Virus record (IMG/VR): IMGVR_UViG_3300030106_005733
Coordinates: 1-21,686 of that record
Reading direction: 5' to 3' (one strand)
Source: a virus
DNA length: 21,686 nt
The notes under the pieces are model-generated. The model had not been told where the DNA came from, ran no database searches, and saw only the letters and a list, made by a program, of their open reading frames with translations. The position numbers were made by a program, and so were the translations under genes. Positions 21,278-21,686 of the stretch are shown here, piece after piece (position 1 is the stretch's first letter; every line of letters begins with the position of its first letter).

Positions 21278-21686
21278 TTGGCGGAGACATCGGTCGTGCA
21301 TACATGCAGATCGATGGCAAACAAAAGCTCGTCGGGTGGTATCAGTGTTGGCTTGACCAAGAAGTGCCATTCGGTCGCTGCGGTGATCGCACCGTGAGCA
21401 ACGACGAGCCGATCGCAAAATGGCGGGCTGAAAACGACGGCAAGCATCAGATGACTGACGCGCAGCGGGCCGAAATGGCCAGGCTTTCTGAGCAAGCGCG
21501 AAAAGACCGCGAGAAGCGGCAAAAAAAAGCCGCTGAGACTGCAAAAAAACTATGGGATACCTACGAACAAGCCAGTGAATCCAACGCTTATCTGGTTCGC
21601 AAGGGCGTTGAGAACCATGGTTTGAGGGAGACAAAAGACGGCCGGTTGGTGCTCCCGGTGCTCGATGCAGACTTGAAAATCGTCGG
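21274..21686 (+). CDS. TOPRIM-type DNA primase/helicase, 3'-partial
   Basis: A 137-residue fragment, cut by the window edge. Contains GWYQCWLDQEVPFGRCGD (21-38), a charged coiled helix (62-95: TDAQRAEMARLSEQARKDRE), and then LWDTYEQA, AYLVRKGVENHGLR (105-118) and GRLVLPVLDAD (123-133). The 'YL.RKGV..HGLR...G.LV.PV.D' pattern is known from P4-alpha/DUF5906-type primases that carry a TOPRIM domain next. The GTG at 21274 overlaps the leader stop; GAGGG is 3 nt before. The frame is closed upstream by a TAA at 21229, and family members normally have about 20 more N-terminal residues. Confidence 0.68.
   Translation, partial: MIGGDIGRAYMQIDGKQKLVGWYQCWLDQEVPFGRCGDRTVSNDEPIAKWRAENDGKHQMTDAQRAEMARLSEQARKDREKRQKKAAETAKKLWDTYEQASESNAYLVRKGVENHGLRETKDGRLVLPVLDADLKIV

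Noticed and set aside
1-21686. Integrase, attachment sites or insertion sequences
   Set aside because: No tyrosine or serine recombinase, transposase or matching terminal repeats were seen, so lysogeny is not supported within this window.

Overview
The window looks like part of a tailed-phage genome with a short, P22-type tail, probably from an aquatic proteobacterial host. The basis is a run of tightly overlapping tail and virion genes (gp4-like tail accessory factor, gp10-like hub, large Gly/Gln/Ala-rich internal proteins) whose protein styles resemble marine podophages of the HMO-2011 kind. That lineage is recalled from memory and was not searched. I see no integrase, insertion sequence, CRISPR array, tRNA or rRNA. 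Terminase, portal and capsid are absent and probably lie left of the window. The right edge cuts a primase gene.

Layout. (1) 1-14102, plus strand: virion operon. It holds a Lys/Met/Gly-repeat protein, a conserved unknown, tail adaptors, a GT42/DUF115-fold-like enzyme, small tail proteins, a 632-aa hub-like protein and five internal/ejection-type proteins. Most junctions are start/stop overlaps, which implies one transcript with translational coupling. (2) 14076-14542, minus strand: a ribbon-helix-helix regulator and a small unknown, divergent from a plus-strand 2-oxoglutarate/Fe(II) oxygenase (14597-15310). (3) 15345-18746, plus strand: small early-type genes behind three near-identical sigma70-like promoters. 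They include a PP-loop (PAPS-reductase-like) ATPase, an unknown, a MESH1/SpoT-type (p)ppGpp hydrolase and an LPD29-like protein. The run ends at a strong terminator. (4) 21148-18869, minus strand: SSB-like protein, DUF3310 (T7 gp1.7-type) protein, two membrane microproteins flanking a hairpin-rich noncoding stretch, and a RecE-type exonuclease. (5) From 21221, plus strand: a short leader ORF and the start of a TOPRIM primase, divergent from the SSB gene.

How the parts fit. Regions 4 and 5 supply replication and recombination functions. Region 3 appears to reprogram host metabolism or signalling (alarmone hydrolysis, sulfur/adenylate chemistry). Region 1 builds the tail and the ejected proteins. 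The most unusual signals are the repeated promoter with a conserved spacer and operator-like half-sites, and the four-gene PP-loop/alarmone-hydrolase cassette, which almost never uses CTG for leucine while its neighbours prefer it. The structured 160-nt noncoding stretch between the two microproteins is the third.
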